Source: Tragulus kanchil (taxonomy: Eukaryota; Chordata; Mammalia; Artiodactyla; Tragulidae). From it: a stretch of 64,000 bases of DNA. Location of the stretch: assembly GCA_022376925.1 (NCBI GenBank), contig JAIOJX010000031.1, positions 142,060,854 to 142,124,853 on the forward strand, given 5' to 3'. Below are positions 48,290-59,702 of the stretch, piece after piece (the stretch's first letter is position 1; every line of letters begins with the position of its first letter). A model generated the notes under the pieces. The model was not told where the DNA came from, ran no database searches, and worked only from the letters and a program-made list of their open reading frames with translations. Both the position numbers and the translations under genes were made by a program.

Positions 48290-48465
48290 ATTACTTACTC
48301 CATGTGGGGCACTATGCTGTATGTTTCACATGTGGCTCATTCAACCTCACAGCTGTTCCATGAAATTGCTGGGTTTGCTAACCCCATTTTACGGATGAGG
48401 AGCCTGAGATCAAAGAGTCCTGAGGTCACAGCCTTGTTAGTCATACAACTAGGACATTCAGCCTG
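48290..48465 (-). mobile_element. MIR SINE, minus orientation
   Basis: 'catgtggggcactatgctg', 'ggctcattcaacctcacagctg', 'ccccattttacggatgaggagcctgagatc' and 'gaggtcacagccttgttagtc' give reversed MIR order. Confidence 0.75.
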
Positions 48466-48867
48466 GTATATTTTCTTTAGCCTCTGAAATTACCTCTCTA
48501 ACCTCTTCTAACAGATACTCAGATAGGAACTGGATATCATCTATTTCTTTTTCCTAGCTCATCCTAGCACGATGCTCTAAACATAATAAGCATACAAAAA
48601 ATGTTGAATGAATGACAGAATCAGAGGCATAAAAAAGGATGTCTATCTGTCTATTATCACCCCTTTCTCCTGAGAAACTGCACTACTTTCCCCTTCCAAG
48701 CTTTCTGGGTTGTTTGAAGGTGGACACATGGTTCTTTGATCTCATGGCAACACTGAGAAGCTCTGGGATTGGGCAAGGGATGAGGGACAAGCCAGTCAGC
48801 AGCCTTCTCTGGGACCTTTTAGTCTATAACCAAGAAACGTCAATGGTCTGTCTTCCATGGTGAAAGC

Positions 48868-51133
48868 TGTGGAGGATCTTGGTGACCATCCTTCCATACT
48901 GAAGACGCCAAGCTGCTGAGAGTGAAAATGAAAAGAGCAGGCAATGGAAATCTGGAATGTAAAATACGGAGAGATTCTGAATAACATTCAAAGCACTATT
49001 TGTTATGATTGTTGTATCTAAAGTAACGCACCCTCCTTGACGTTCACCAAGTGTGGAAGGTCAACCTTTCCTGGAATCCATTGAGCCACTATATTCTATT
49101 TTGCGACTAACTCAGCTTGAATTGCATTTCTGTCCCTTCCAAAACAGCCCCAATGCTTGCAGACAGAAGTAGGATATGAACACAGACATAAAGGGAACAC
49201 AGTGTGTGTTTTATAAGCCTACAGATGCATAATACTTGTGAGTTGAATAAAGGAGACACTTCCCATCAATGAACTCTCAAATAAGTATCATTTCTTATTC
49301 ACTTCTATATATGCAGCACCTGGCCCCATGACTGACACACAGGAAGAGTTTTTTAAATTTTTGAACAAATGGAATACTCAGAATCAGGAAATGTTAGCAA
49401 AGTGCAATGAGGGGTGTAGAAGGGAAATCTAAAAACTCTGTTAGGATGAGGAGCTGTAGAAGCCTTAGACAAGCTTTCTCAAAGAGGGGGCGAGGGGGCG
49501 GCAGGAGGATGTATTTGAGCTGAGCCTTGAAGGATGTTGTAGGTGTTAGGTGGGTAGAATGAGAAGGCAGGATCGGAATTCACCCAGAGGCAAATACTTA
49601 TGTAAAGGTGGGGGGCCTCAAAGAGAATGGTGAGTTCCGGAAACCAAGTAGTTCTATGAGGTTGGATTAAGGTTTAGAGAAGGCTGAGCCGAGAGGCTGG
49701 TGAGACAGACTGGGCTGAGTAATGCAAATAGAGAAGATTAAATATTTACATAAGCTCATTAGTAATACTGTGTGCATGTGACAAGTATGATTTAGTTTAA
49801 ACCTCCAAGGTTTAAATACCCTAAGTGCAACTGTATCTTTTTGAAATTGATTACATGACATTAATAGGCTCTTTCTCAGCTTCAGTGATGATCACATTCA
49901 TGATTTACTCCCATCTCCCATCCCTGGGGTCAGGGACAGTCCATCCTGACCTCCATCCTTCCTTTGCACCTTCCTTAGGAATAAAATAAGCTCATTGAGA
50001 ACAAAAAGCAGCCCCAATGTGGAGGATCTTGGTGACCATCCTTCCATACTGAAGACGCCAAGCTGCTGAGAGTGAAAATGAAAAGAGCAGGCAATGGAAA
50101 TCTGGAATGTAAAATACGGAGAGATTCTGAATAACATTCAAAGCACTATTTGTTATGATTGTTGTATCTAAAGTAACGCACCCTCCTTGACGTTCACCAA
50201 GTGTGGAAGGTCAACCTTTCCTGGAATCCATTGAGCCACTATATTCTATTTTGCGACTAACTCAGCTTGAATTGCATTTCTATCCCTTCCAAAACAGCCC
50301 CAATGCTTGCAGACAGAAGTAGGATATGAACACAGACATAAAGGGAACACAGTGTGTGTTTTATAAGCCTACAGATGCATAATACTTGTGAGTTGAATAA
50401 AGGAGACACTTCCCATCAATGAACTCTCAAATAAGTATCATTTCTTATTCACTTCTATATATGCAGCACCTGGCCCCATGACTGACACACAGGAAGAGTT
50501 TTTTAAATTTCTGAACAAATGGAATACTCAGAATCAGGAAATGTTAGCAAAGTGCAATGAGGGGTGTAGAAGGGAAATCTAAAAACTCTGTTAGGATGAG
50601 GAGCTGTAGAAGCCTTAGACAAGCTTTCTCAAAGAGGGGGCGAGGGGGCGGCAGGAGGATGTATTTGAGCTGAGCCTTGAAGGATGTTGTAGGTGTTAGG
50701 TGGGTAGAATGAGAAGGCAGGATCGGAATTCACCCAGAGGCAAATACTTATGTAAAGGTGGGGGGCCTCAAAGAGAATGGTGAGTTCCGGAAACCAAGTA
50801 GTTCTATGAGGTTGGATTAAGGTTTAGAGAAGGCTGAGCCGAGAGGCTGGTGAGACAGACTGGGCTGAGTAATGCAAATAGAGAAGATTAAATATTTACA
50901 TAAGCTCATTAGTAATACTGTGTGCATGTGACAAGTATGATTTAGTTTAAACCTCCAAGGTTTAAATACCCTAAGTGCAACTGTATCTTTTTGAAATTGA
51001 TTACATGACATTAATAGGCTCTTTCTCAGCTTCAGTGATGATCACATTCATGATTTACTCCCATCTCCCATCCCTGGGGTCAGGGACAGTCCATCCTGAC
51101 CTCCATCCTTCCTTTTGCACCTTCCTTAGGAAT
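48868..51133 (+). repeat. Direct duplication R (48868-49982 and 50018-51133)
   Basis: Copies of about 1115 bp, offset 1150, with a filler of about 35 bases (49983-50017). Two transitions (near 49132 G/50282 A, near 49361 T/50511 C) are spread inside. A T run is one shorter near the end of copy 1 (49962). Content includes an L2-like 'gagctgagccttgaaggatg' block near 49518. Confidence 0.95.
49485..49610 (+). mobile_element. Ancient repeat, probably L2
   Basis: The block 'tatttgagctgagccttgaaggatgttgtaggtg' and following 'gggtagaatgagaaggcagg' match a widespread ancient mammalian pattern that I associate with L2. Repeated at about 50635-50760. Family assignment uncertain. Confidence 0.45.
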
Positions 51134-51341
51134 GAGACACGAGCTGCTAGAAACCCCCTGGTTTTTGTCCTCTATAAAGGTAGGCAATTTTGCTTCCAAA
51201 GTTTTAACGGGCAAATTCCTCTTATTATGAGGACTAGTAAATAAAAGCATTCTATGTCACAGAGTTAGCTTCTTGATCATCTGCATCATTCATTAAATAC
51301 AATTCAACAAGAATTATTTAAGAACTTGTAAGGTACCCTAT

Positions 51342-51526
51342 GGGCTTCACAGGTGGCTCTGTGGTGAAGAATCTACCTCCCAAATCGGAGATGTGAGTTC
51401 CATAGCTGGATCAGGAAGATCCCCTGGAGAAGGAAATGGCAACCCATTCCAGTATTCTTGCCTGGGAAATCCCATGGACAGAGGAGACTGGTGGGCTACA
51501 GTTCATGGGGTCTTAAACAGTCATTA
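51342..51526 (+). mobile_element. Bov-tA SINE
   Basis: Head TGGGCTTCACAGGTGGCTCT, then 'gatcccctggagaaggaaatggcaacccattccagtattc' and 'cagaggagactggtgggctaca'. The B-box region is degraded. Repeated at about 52466-52650 by duplication S. Confidence 0.88.
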
Positions 51527-51529
51527 CTG

Positions 51530-51845
51530 TCTCTCCCACTCTTCTTCACATTTGACCTCGGATAGGATCATCTAACCTGTTTGAGCCAATGAGATCCAAT
51601 TAGACAGGAAGTAGTAGAAACAGAATAAGTTTGTGTGGTTGAGTACGTACACCTACACATCTGCCATCACTATAAGAAAGTCATGCCCAGACAAGCACCC
51701 TTGTGCCAGGAGGAGAATAATATTGGCCAGCCCACAGGCACTTGAGCTGAATAAGTCCTTACTGCTCTATGCCACCAAGATTCCGTGGTTTGGGGTTATA
51801 CGAGTTAACAGATGAGCAGCTGGAGGATGCAGCAGTGTGTGACAA
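51530..51845 (+). mobile_element. MLT1-type LTR, partial
   Basis: 'ttgagccaatgagatccaatt', 'ggccagcccacaggcacttgagctgaataag' and 'gccaccaagattccgtggtttggggttatac' follow the 3' half of an MLT1/MaLR LTR. Repeated at about 52654-52969 by duplication S. Confidence 0.65.
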
Positions 51846-53027
51846 TTACTGTGTCAAGGGTTGGAGAAGCCCACCAGAATCTTATGTAAAGGTGGGGGCC
51901 TCAAAGAGTTCCGGAAACCAAGTAGTTCTATGAGGTTGGATTAAGGTTTAGAGAAGGCTGAGCCGAGAGGCTGGTGAGACAGACTGGGCTGAGTAATGCA
52001 AATAGAGAAGATTAAATATTTACATAAGCTCATTAGTAATACTGTGTGCATGTGACAAGTATGATTTAGTTTAAACCTCCAAGGTTTAAATACCCTAAGT
52101 GCAACTGTATCTTTTTGAAATTGATTACATGACATTAATAGGCTCTTTCTCAGCTTCAGTGATGATCACATTCATGATTTACTCCCATCTCCCATCCCTG
52201 GGGTCAGGGACAGTCCATCCTGACCTCCATCCTTCCTTTTGCACCTTCCTTAGGAATGAGACACGAGCTGCTAGAAACCCCCTGGTTTTTGTCCTCTATA
52301 AAGGTAGGCAATTTTGCTTCCAAAGTTTTAACGGGCAAATTCCTCTTATTATGAGGACTAGTAAATAAAAGCATTCTATGTCACAGAGTTAGCTTCTTGA
52401 TCATCTGCATCATTCATTAAATACAATTCAACAAGAATTATTTAAGAACTTGTAAGGTACCCTATGGGCTTCACAGGTGGCTCTGTGGTGAAGAATCTAC
52501 CTCCCAAATCGGAGATGTGAGTTCCATAGCTGGATCAGGAAGATCCCCTGGAGAAGGAAATGGCAACCCATTCCAGTATTCTTGCCTGGGAAATCCCATG
52601 GACAGAGGAGACTGGTGGGCTACAGTTCATGGGGTCTTAAACAGTCATTACTGTCTCTCCCACTCTTCTTCACATTTGACCTCGGATAGGATCATCTAAC
52701 CTGTTTGAGCCAATGAGATCCAATTAGACAGGAAGTAGTAGAAACAGAATAAGTTTGTGTGGTTGAGTACATACACCTACACATCTGCCATCACTATAAG
52801 AAAGTCATGCCCAGACAAGCACCCTTGTGCCAGGAGGAGAATAATATTGGCCAGCCCACAGGCACTTGAGCTGAATAAGTCCTTACTGCTCTATGCCACC
52901 AAGATTCCGTGGTTTGGGGTTATACAAGTTAACAGATGAGCAGCTGGAGGATGCAGCAGTGTGTGACAATTACTGTGTCAAGGGTTGGAGAAGCCCACCA
53001 GAATCAGACCAATATCTCTTCCCTACC

Positions 53028-53184
53028 TTTTTTTTTTTTTGGTCTTTTTTTTTTTTTCCATTCTGAAGAGACCATTATGGAACCATGGCCAATTTCTTGG
53101 AGAAATTGGCTGAGAAAATTGGCCATGGTTCCATAATGTTCTCTTAAGAATGAAAAAAAAAAAAAAAGACCAAAAATAAAAACA
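53028..53184. repeat. Long imperfect inverted repeat (hairpin)
   Basis: Arms 53041-53095 and 53116-53170 are reverse complements at 52 of 55 positions; mismatched left-arm positions are 53058, 53065 and 53072. The loop is 20 bases. Outside GGTC/GACC the T-run and A-run extend pairing by about 11 more bases with one mismatch. An alternative inner stem pairs CCAATTTC (53089-53096) with GAAATTGG (53102-53109) over a 5-base loop. It could be a MITE-like element, a fold-back duplication or a transcribed hairpin; no family is recognised. It lies in single-copy DNA just beyond duplication S. Confidence 0.95.
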
Positions 53185-53934
53185 CCTCCCTAGAGCCATA
53201 ATCTTGTATTTTGATGATTTCTTGAGCACTGTCCCAGGCTCTGTGATAATGGGCTTCAGATGGATGATCAGATGAACCCAAGTTCCTCTCTCAACCCGTC
53301 TCGTGTCCCTGGCCTCTGTCTGGAATAATTGTGAGACCCAGAGGGGGACCAGCATGCAGACTGTGCACTTTTGGGTTCCTGTCTAGACCGTTCAGCCCCA
53401 AACTGAAATAGCTGAACTGAACAAGGAGCTGGACTGTCGGGGGCTGAAGTTGGGGAAAGGGAAGACCATGAGGGGGAAGGGGACAGAAGACTTAAAAATA
53501 GTGGGAAAACGATTGCATAACGACTCGGAGATAAACAGTGCAATAGTTTAAATATTTCTTCCCATGACTCACATCATGGGTCTTAAGAGTATGCGTTGGT
53601 TGTTTCTGAGTCAGGAAAAGGTATTTACTTTCCAGCAAAAGCCAGGATCCCATGCCATGCAGCCTCTGGATGTCTCATCTGGAGGCCGTAGGACTCTTAT
53701 TAGTATCAAGAAAAGGAGATGATACTGGCTGATGTGCTCTGAGCTTTAATGCTTGGCAAGTCAGGGGGACAAGTGCTCTGCATAAATTACCTCCCTTTAC
53801 TTCTGAGGCAAGCGTCACAAATACCCCACTGTGCTGGAACCTGGGGCTTGGGGAGACTAAATTCAAAGTTAAATGGTTCCAAGGAGTCAAATGAGCATTC
53901 AGAATTAAAATCAATTCTTGTCTAAAGACTGGAG
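53185..53934. other. Single-copy DNA, no gene recognised
   Basis: Short minus-strand frames (53268-53543, 53675-53914) are unremarkable. No repeat is recognised. Confidence 0.4.
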
Positions 53935-54640
53935 GAAGTCAGACACAGAAAGACAAATATGATATCATTTATATGTGGAATCTTTTTTTTTTTTTTAAAC
54001 GATACAAATGAATGTATTTATAAAACAAAAGTAGAGTCACAGATGTAGAAAACAAATTTATGGTTACCAGGGGATAGGAGGTGGGATAAATAGAGAGTTT
54101 GGAATTGACATAAACACAGTACTATGACTCATTGTGCCCCATGGACAGTAGTCCACCAGGCTCCTTTGTCCATGGGATTTTTCAGGCAACAATACTGGAG
54201 TGGGTAACCAACCATTCCCTTCTCCAGGGGATCTTTCCAACTAAATCCAAATGTCCCACATTGCAGGTGGATTCTTCACCATCTGAAACACAGGGAAGTC
54301 CAAGAACACTGGAGGGAGTAGCCTATCCCTTCTCCAGGGGATCTTCCTGACCCCAGAATCACAGTGGGGTCTCCTGTAAGGCAGGCAGATTCTTTACCAG
54401 CTGAGCTACCAGGGAAGCCCACCATATGTAAAACAAATAGCTAGTCAGAACCTACTATACAGTAGGGAAGTCTACTCAATACTCTGTAATGACCTATATA
54501 GGAACAGAACCTAAAAAAGAGTGAACACACGTATTTGTGTAACTGATTCACTTTCACTCATCTGAAAATAGCACAACATTGTAAATGAATGATACACCCA
54601 TAATTTTTTTTTTTTAAATAAGAAATAAATTTTAAGTTCT
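53935..54640 (+). mobile_element. L1 3' end, interrupted by SINE
   Basis: 'gtcagacacagaaagacaaatatgatatcatttatatgtgg', 'aaacaaatttatggttaccagggg' and, after the SINE (54129-54420), 'gaacctactatacagtagggaagtctactcaatactctgtaatgacctata' and 'tagcacaacattgtaaatgaatgatac' form the artiodactyl L1 3' end in sense orientation, split into 53935-54128 and 54421-54640. Confidence 0.85.
54129..54420 (-). mobile_element. Bov-tA/Bov-A SINE dimer inside L1
   Basis: Reversed SINE with 'ccatggacagtagtccaccaggctcc' at the left and two 'cccttctccaggggatctt' blocks (54218 and 54329), each followed by a reversed head. The second ends GAGCTACCAGGGAAGCCC at 54420. It postdates the L1 it interrupts. Confidence 0.85.
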
Positions 54641-55022
54641 TATTAGCAATTACACATTGAAAAATGTTTCTTTTAATGACAGAGCAAGCACACCAAACTA
54701 TAATCGGACCATGTCAGGAGTTACCACTCTATAAATGAACACCCAGAGTCCCTGAGTGAGCATCAGGGCCCTGAATGATTCACAGGGAAGTCAGTGGTGG
54801 TTAAGGAAACATACACACAGCTTTTCTGAAGACAGGAGGAGGCAAGAGACAGCAATGACTCAAGATGTGCTATGCAATTGGAACCTCTAGGTAGTTTTTT
54901 TTTTTTCCTCCTTCCTCATTGGATGATACGGGCTTGGGAGATTTTCAAATGACCAATTGGAAGAGACGCCTCATGTATCAGCATTACAGAAGAGCCAATA
55001 CTGTAGCCAGTTGTGGCCTGGG
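54641..55022. other. Single-copy DNA, no gene recognised
   Basis: Includes a poly-T stretch near 54896-54906. No repeat family or exon is recognised. Confidence 0.4.
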
Positions 55023-57316
55023 TACTCCATGGGTTACACCCATAAAAAAGGACTTGACATCAGTCCTCTGAACAACGGCTCAGGGAGCTAGTATAACGTT
55101 TAAACAGCAGCAACTTTAGACTCAGGTCTGTGCACCAGTTGCCAAAGGCAGGCTAGGAAATAGTGTTATCAACGAAACTTTCCATTCTAAAGGGTATGGA
55201 CGAGTGATTCTCCTAGTTTTTACTGCATGTTATCTAGGTAATCCTGATACTTGGGAATCCTGAAAAATTCTATGGTGATTGTCTCTCAGGAAGAAGGCAG
55301 GGAAAATGGCAGAATCTCAGCAGAAAGTAAGGCTACAGTTATCCTGTTATACCGCACCCAAATGCACTTTGTCTCTTTTCCTCTCTTGATGCAAATCCCC
55401 CAGGCATCTGCTATTGAAAGGCATCTTCTCTGAGCTTCCTGCTCTGGCAAGAAGTTGGGGGAGACTTTAGAAATCAGGTCGTCTCCCAGTTCTACACATC
55501 ACATTCATTGCATCTGATCTCAATGAGCCCAAGCATCTGAGGCACTAGGCGTTTGCCAGCCCCTCATTTTAGCGGTAAAGACACGGAGTCGGAGAGGAGA
55601 CGTGATTGGCTCCATATTTAACAGGGAGATTAGTGGAGAAGCCTTCCCGGAAGCCAGGTGACCCCACCCCCAGAACCAGGCTCTTTCGGCTGTGTCATGC
55701 TGGCCCTTCTCTAGTCCTTTCTAGGGTGTGAGTCATGGTGAGAGCGAATCCCTGAACTCTACCCTCCCAGGGCTCCTTTCCAGCAAATGTCACTTTCCGG
55801 TTTTGAGAAATAAAGGAAGAATTCTAAGAAATCAAATGTTTGTAAACCAGAAGACTTGGTGTTGTTTCTAGCTTAACCCCACACTCACCAATTCCATTCA
55901 AACAGAGTTAGAACGAAGGGGACATTTCGAAGTATGTCCACTAGAATAAGAAAAAATCCTTATAGTCATAATATTGAGGATGGAGAAAGTTCTCAGTATA
56001 TTCTGGCACGTGTGAGTTTTGCCTTATTCTACCTGTGTGGTTGCTGCAACCCCTTAGAGGATTTAAGAGATGCCATTCTGCCTTACCCAGCACGTTCATG
56101 CTGAAACACCTATCGGTCCATCAAGACACTTTGCTCACCAGGAATAGCAATCAACTGAGACCCCAGTACAGGCTTACTCCATGGGTTACACCCATAAAAA
56201 AGGACTTGACATCAGTCCTCTGAACAACGGCTCAGGGAGCTAGTATAACGTTTAAACAGCAGCAACTTTAGACTCAGGTCTGTGCACCAGTTGCCAAAGG
56301 CAGGCTAGGAAATAGTGTTATCAACGAAACTTTCCATTCTAAAGGGTATGGACGAGTCATTCTCCTAGTTTTTAGTGCATGTTATCTAAGTAATCCTGAT
56401 ACTTGGGAATCCTGAAAAATTCTATGGTGATTGTCTCTCAGGAAGAAGGCAGGGAAAATGGCAGAATCTCAGCAGAAAGTAAGGCTACGGTTATCCTGTT
56501 ACGCCGCACCCAAATGCACTTTGTCTCTTTTCCTCTCTTGATGCAAATCCCCCAGGCATCTGCTATTGAAAGGCATCTTCTCTGAGCTTCCTGCTCTGGC
56601 AAGAAGTTGGGGGAGACTTTAGAAATCAGGTCGTCTCCCAGTTCTACACATCACATTCATTGCATCTGATCTCAATGAGCCCAAGCATCTGAGGCACTAG
56701 GCGTTCGCCAGCCCCTCATTTTAGCGGTAAAGACACGGAGTCGGAGAGGAGACGTGATTGGCTCCATATTTAACAGGGAGATTAGTGGAGAAGCCTTCCC
56801 GGAAGCCAGGTGACCCCACCCCCAGAACCAGGCTCTTTCGGCTGTGTCATGCTGGCCCTTCTCTAGTCCTTTCTAGGGTGTGAGTCATGGTGAGAGCGAA
56901 TCCCTGAACTCTACCCTCCCAGGGCTCCTTTCCAGCAAATGTCACTTTCCGGTTTTGAGAAATAAAGGAAGAATTCTAAGAAATCAAATGTTTGTAAACC
57001 AGAAGACTTGGTGTTGTTTCTAGCTTAACCCCACACTCACCAATTCCATTCAAACAGAGTTAGAACGAAGGGGACATTTCGAAGTATGTCCACTAGAATA
57101 AGAAAAAATCCTTATAGTCATAATATTGAGGATGGAGAAAGTTCTCAGTATATTCTGGCACGTGTGAGTTTTGCCTTATTCTACCTGTGTGGTTGCTGCA
57201 ACCCCTTAGAGGGATTTAAGAGATGCCATTCTGCCTTACCCAGCACGTTCATGCTGAAACACCTATCGGTCCATCAAGACACTTTGCTCACCAGGAATAG
57301 CAATCAACTGAGACCA
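55023..57316 (+). repeat. Direct duplication T (55023-56163 and 56175-57316)
   Basis: Copies of about 1141 bp, offset 1152, with an 11-base filler. At least six substitutions separate the copies (for example 55206 G/56358 C, plus differences near 55220, 55238, 55336, 55350 and 55552), spread through the first half. One G is missing near the end of copy 1 (56058). Content includes a MIR-like block. Confidence 0.95.
55540..55690 (-). mobile_element. MIR-like SINE fragment
   Basis: 'ggcactaggcgtttgccagcccctcattttagcggtaaagacacggagtcggagag' follows a reversed MIR ('ccattttacagatgaggaaactgagg'). Repeated at about 56692-56842. Confidence 0.55.
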
Positions 57317-57577
57317 GCTCAAGCACAATGGAGATAGTATTGAACAGATACAAGGGTCTCTTCAGAGCAAGAAATACAAAGGAATCAGGACGTGGCAAGT
57401 CAGAGACAGAAAGGCTTCCGTCATTTTCCCCAAGGTGCCATGATATGTAATTTGGGTTTCTCTTTATAACATTTCTTTATTCTTTCCTCTAGCAGCTGGT
57501 GTTCTCAGTTGCAAATAAGGGAAATTTTAACTCTACTAGGAGGGCACTATGACCTTACCATTTTTTCCTTTTTTTTT
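57317..57577. other. Single-copy DNA, no gene recognised
   Basis: About 260 bases with no gene or repeat recognised, ending at the T-rich edge of the next L1. Confidence 0.4.
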
Positions 57578-57679
57578 TTCCTTTTATTGAAATAGAGTTG
57601 ATTTACAATGTTGTGTTAGTTTCAGGTGTACCACACTGCTGTGATACAGTTGTGTGTGTGTGCGTGTGTGTGTGGATAC

Positions 57680-57731
57680 TCATTATACTCAGTCATTATA
57701 CTATGTCATTATACTCAGTCATTATACTATG
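57680..57731. repeat. 13-bp tandem repeat, four units
   Basis: TCATTATACTCAG and TCATTATACTATG alternate twice, giving a 26-bp higher unit in two copies. It lies between the TG run and the SINE tail. Confidence 0.85.
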
Positions 57732-57924
57732 TCTGATGTTTTGCGGCCCTTTGGACTGTAGCCTGCCAGGCTCCTCTATCCGTGGGATTTCCCAGGCTAG
57801 AATACTGGACTGGGTTGCCATTTTTGTCTCCAAGGTATCTTCCTGACCCAGGAATGAAATCTACATTTCTTGCAACTCTTTCACTGCAGATGGATTCTTT
57901 ACCCCCGAGACATTGGGGAAGCCT
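57731..57924 (-). mobile_element. Bov-tA SINE inside L1
   Basis: 'gcggccctttggactgtagcctgccaggctcctct', 'aggctagaatactggactgggttgcc' and the reversed head ending 'acattggggaagcc' at 57923. Diverged in the B-box region. Confidence 0.85.
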
Positions 57925-58439
57925 ACACACGTATATATGTGTATATATAAAATCACTTTTCAGATTGCTTTCCCATACAGGTTATTATAAATTATTGAGC
58001 ATAGTTTTTGGTGGTATACAGTAGGTTCTTGTTGTTCATCTACTTTATATAGAGGGATGTGTATATGTTAACCCTAAATTCCTAATTTATATCTCCCCAC
58101 ACTCCCAAATAAGGTCAGTTCTAGCTGTACTGGGCTGGCTCTCTGTCTGGACATTTTCATCAGTCCGGGCTGTGATTGTACTTGGGTCCCTCTGGTTATA
58201 AAGCAGTGGAGGGGGTAACCTTCAGCTTCTTCCTTGACATGCCCCAGGGTTGCATTCTGTCCCTCCTCGTCCCATTCTTTCTGGATGCCCACGCGAGCTG
58301 CCCTTGTAGACGGAGGGAAAATGAGGGTGATTGGAATGATTTGTGCTCCATTTTGAAAGAAAAGTTAATTTTATTATGAGCAGGTTATTTCAAAAGTGAC
58401 AACTTTGCAGCTGGAGACATCTTTTTTACTCCTTTCCAC

Positions 58440-58675
58440 TAACCTTAAGAGCTAAAACTTTTTGGATTGCTTATTATGTGGCAGGCATGGCTCTAAGCAT
58501 TTCCTATAGGTTGACTCATTTCATCTTCATGCTAATCTAATGTGGAAAGGCCTCTGTGGGTCCCCCTTTGTGATTCAGGAAACTGAGGCACAGGGAATTT
58601 TGCTCAAGGTAAAGCTGGGATTTGACCCTTGGCAGCCTAGGTCCAGAGCCTGTGCTTTCCACCACCAGGCTAAGG
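58440..58675 (-). mobile_element. MIR SINE, near full length
   Basis: 'cttattatgtggcaggcatggctctaagcatttcc', 'gactcatttcatcttcatgc', 'attcaggaaactgaggcacagggaa', 'agctgggatttgacccttggcagcctaggtccagagcctgtgctttccaccacc' cover nearly the whole reversed MIR. Confidence 0.85.
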
Positions 58676-58684
58676 AAGTATGCA

Positions 58685-58835
58685 CTTTGCCCATGTCATC
58701 TCATTAAATCACACAAAAGCCACAAGTGATCATCAGAGCCATCCTGCCGATGCAGAGACTGAGGAACAACCAAGTTAGATGGTTGGTCTCAAGTCTCAGA
58801 GCCAGAAGTGAAAGAGTTGGCATTTTCTGTCAAGT
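58685..58835 (-). mobile_element. Second MIR SINE, adjacent
   Basis: 'catctcattaaatcacacaaaagccacaagtg', 'ccgatgcagagactgaggaac' and 'gtctcagagccagaagtg' give another reversed MIR directly beside the first. Confidence 0.65.
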
Positions 58836-59702
58836 CCAGCTGAACACAGACAGGCTCTTAGCTCTTACACCTTGAACTTTAGGTTCTCACTTAGCACTGA
58901 TGTATAGAAGCTGGAGTCTTAGCAAGGGATGTGCTAGAGAATAAACCAGAAAAGAAAAAGAATTGTTTTGAAGGCTTTAAAAAATCAGAGCAAAACTAAC
59001 AACCTGAAGCAATGATTTAGAAAGAGAAGGATTTTTTTAAAATGAAAACCTCAATCTCCGTTTCGATGTATCTGAAACGGATGCATCAGAGAGAGAAAAT
59101 CTGGTAGATATTGAGCCCGTTACAAGTTCCCAACCGCTGAAAAGAGTTCAGCTTCAGACCGATCCTTGTCAGAAAAAGCAAATACAAATTTGTCCTGGAG
59201 CAAAATAACTTTCAGAAAATCAGGAAGAGGCGAGATGGACAGTCAGTTATGAACATAAAACTCTTTGTACCCGACCCAATTAACCCTCACCCAAGGCAAC
59301 CCTGTGCCTCTAAGCTATTCATTTAAGGGGCTTACGATTTATAGGCAGTCTTTCTCAGGGGAGGTCCCGCCTGGCTCCGATTTCACGTTTCACAGCAGCA
59401 CATGTGTAATCCTGCTGCATCCAGCTATGCTATTAAGCCAAGAACAGAAAAGGCATGTTTCCTAGGATGGAAAGAGACCTGGGAGTCCGAAGTTAGCTCT
59501 GCATCTCTGCAAGTGGCTCAGGAGAGTGCTGTGGGACCTGCCTGTTTCCACTTCTGGGAGAGGGTCAGTGTGCTGGGGCTGTTCCACTCTCTGCTCTCAA
59601 ACGCTAGACTTCATATTCAGCAGGTGGTGTCCTATGACCTCTGGGTGCAGAAATAAACTCCGGATTGCTACCTTCGAGGAGCAGGGAAGACAAGAGCACC
59701 GA
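58836..59702. other. Single-copy DNA, no gene recognised
   Basis: Contains a small perfect stem, TCCGTTTC/GAAACGGA (59057-59064 and 59074-59081, loop 9). Frames of up to 84 codons near 59265-59723 have no domain. Confidence 0.4.

Larger units (their letters stand above)
50747..53005 (+). repeat. Direct duplication S (50747-51881 and 51881-53005)
   Basis: Copies abut; the offset drops from 1134 to 1124 through loss of one G and of nine bases (near 51897-51910), both within 30 bases of the start of copy 2. Two transitions are seen further in (51648 G/52772 A, 51802 G/52926 A). The overlap with R makes 50747-51133 threefold. Confidence 0.95.
57578..58115 (-). mobile_element. L1 3' end, interrupted by SINE
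   Basis: Left part 'attgaaatagagttgatttacaatgttgtgttagtttcaggtgtacc' (57588 on). Right part, after the SINE, 'aggttattataaattattgagcatag', 'ggtatacagtaggttcttgttg' and 'gtgtatatgttaaccctaaattcctaatttat'. Reverse orientation. A (TG)n run lies at 57651-57674. Confidence 0.88.
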
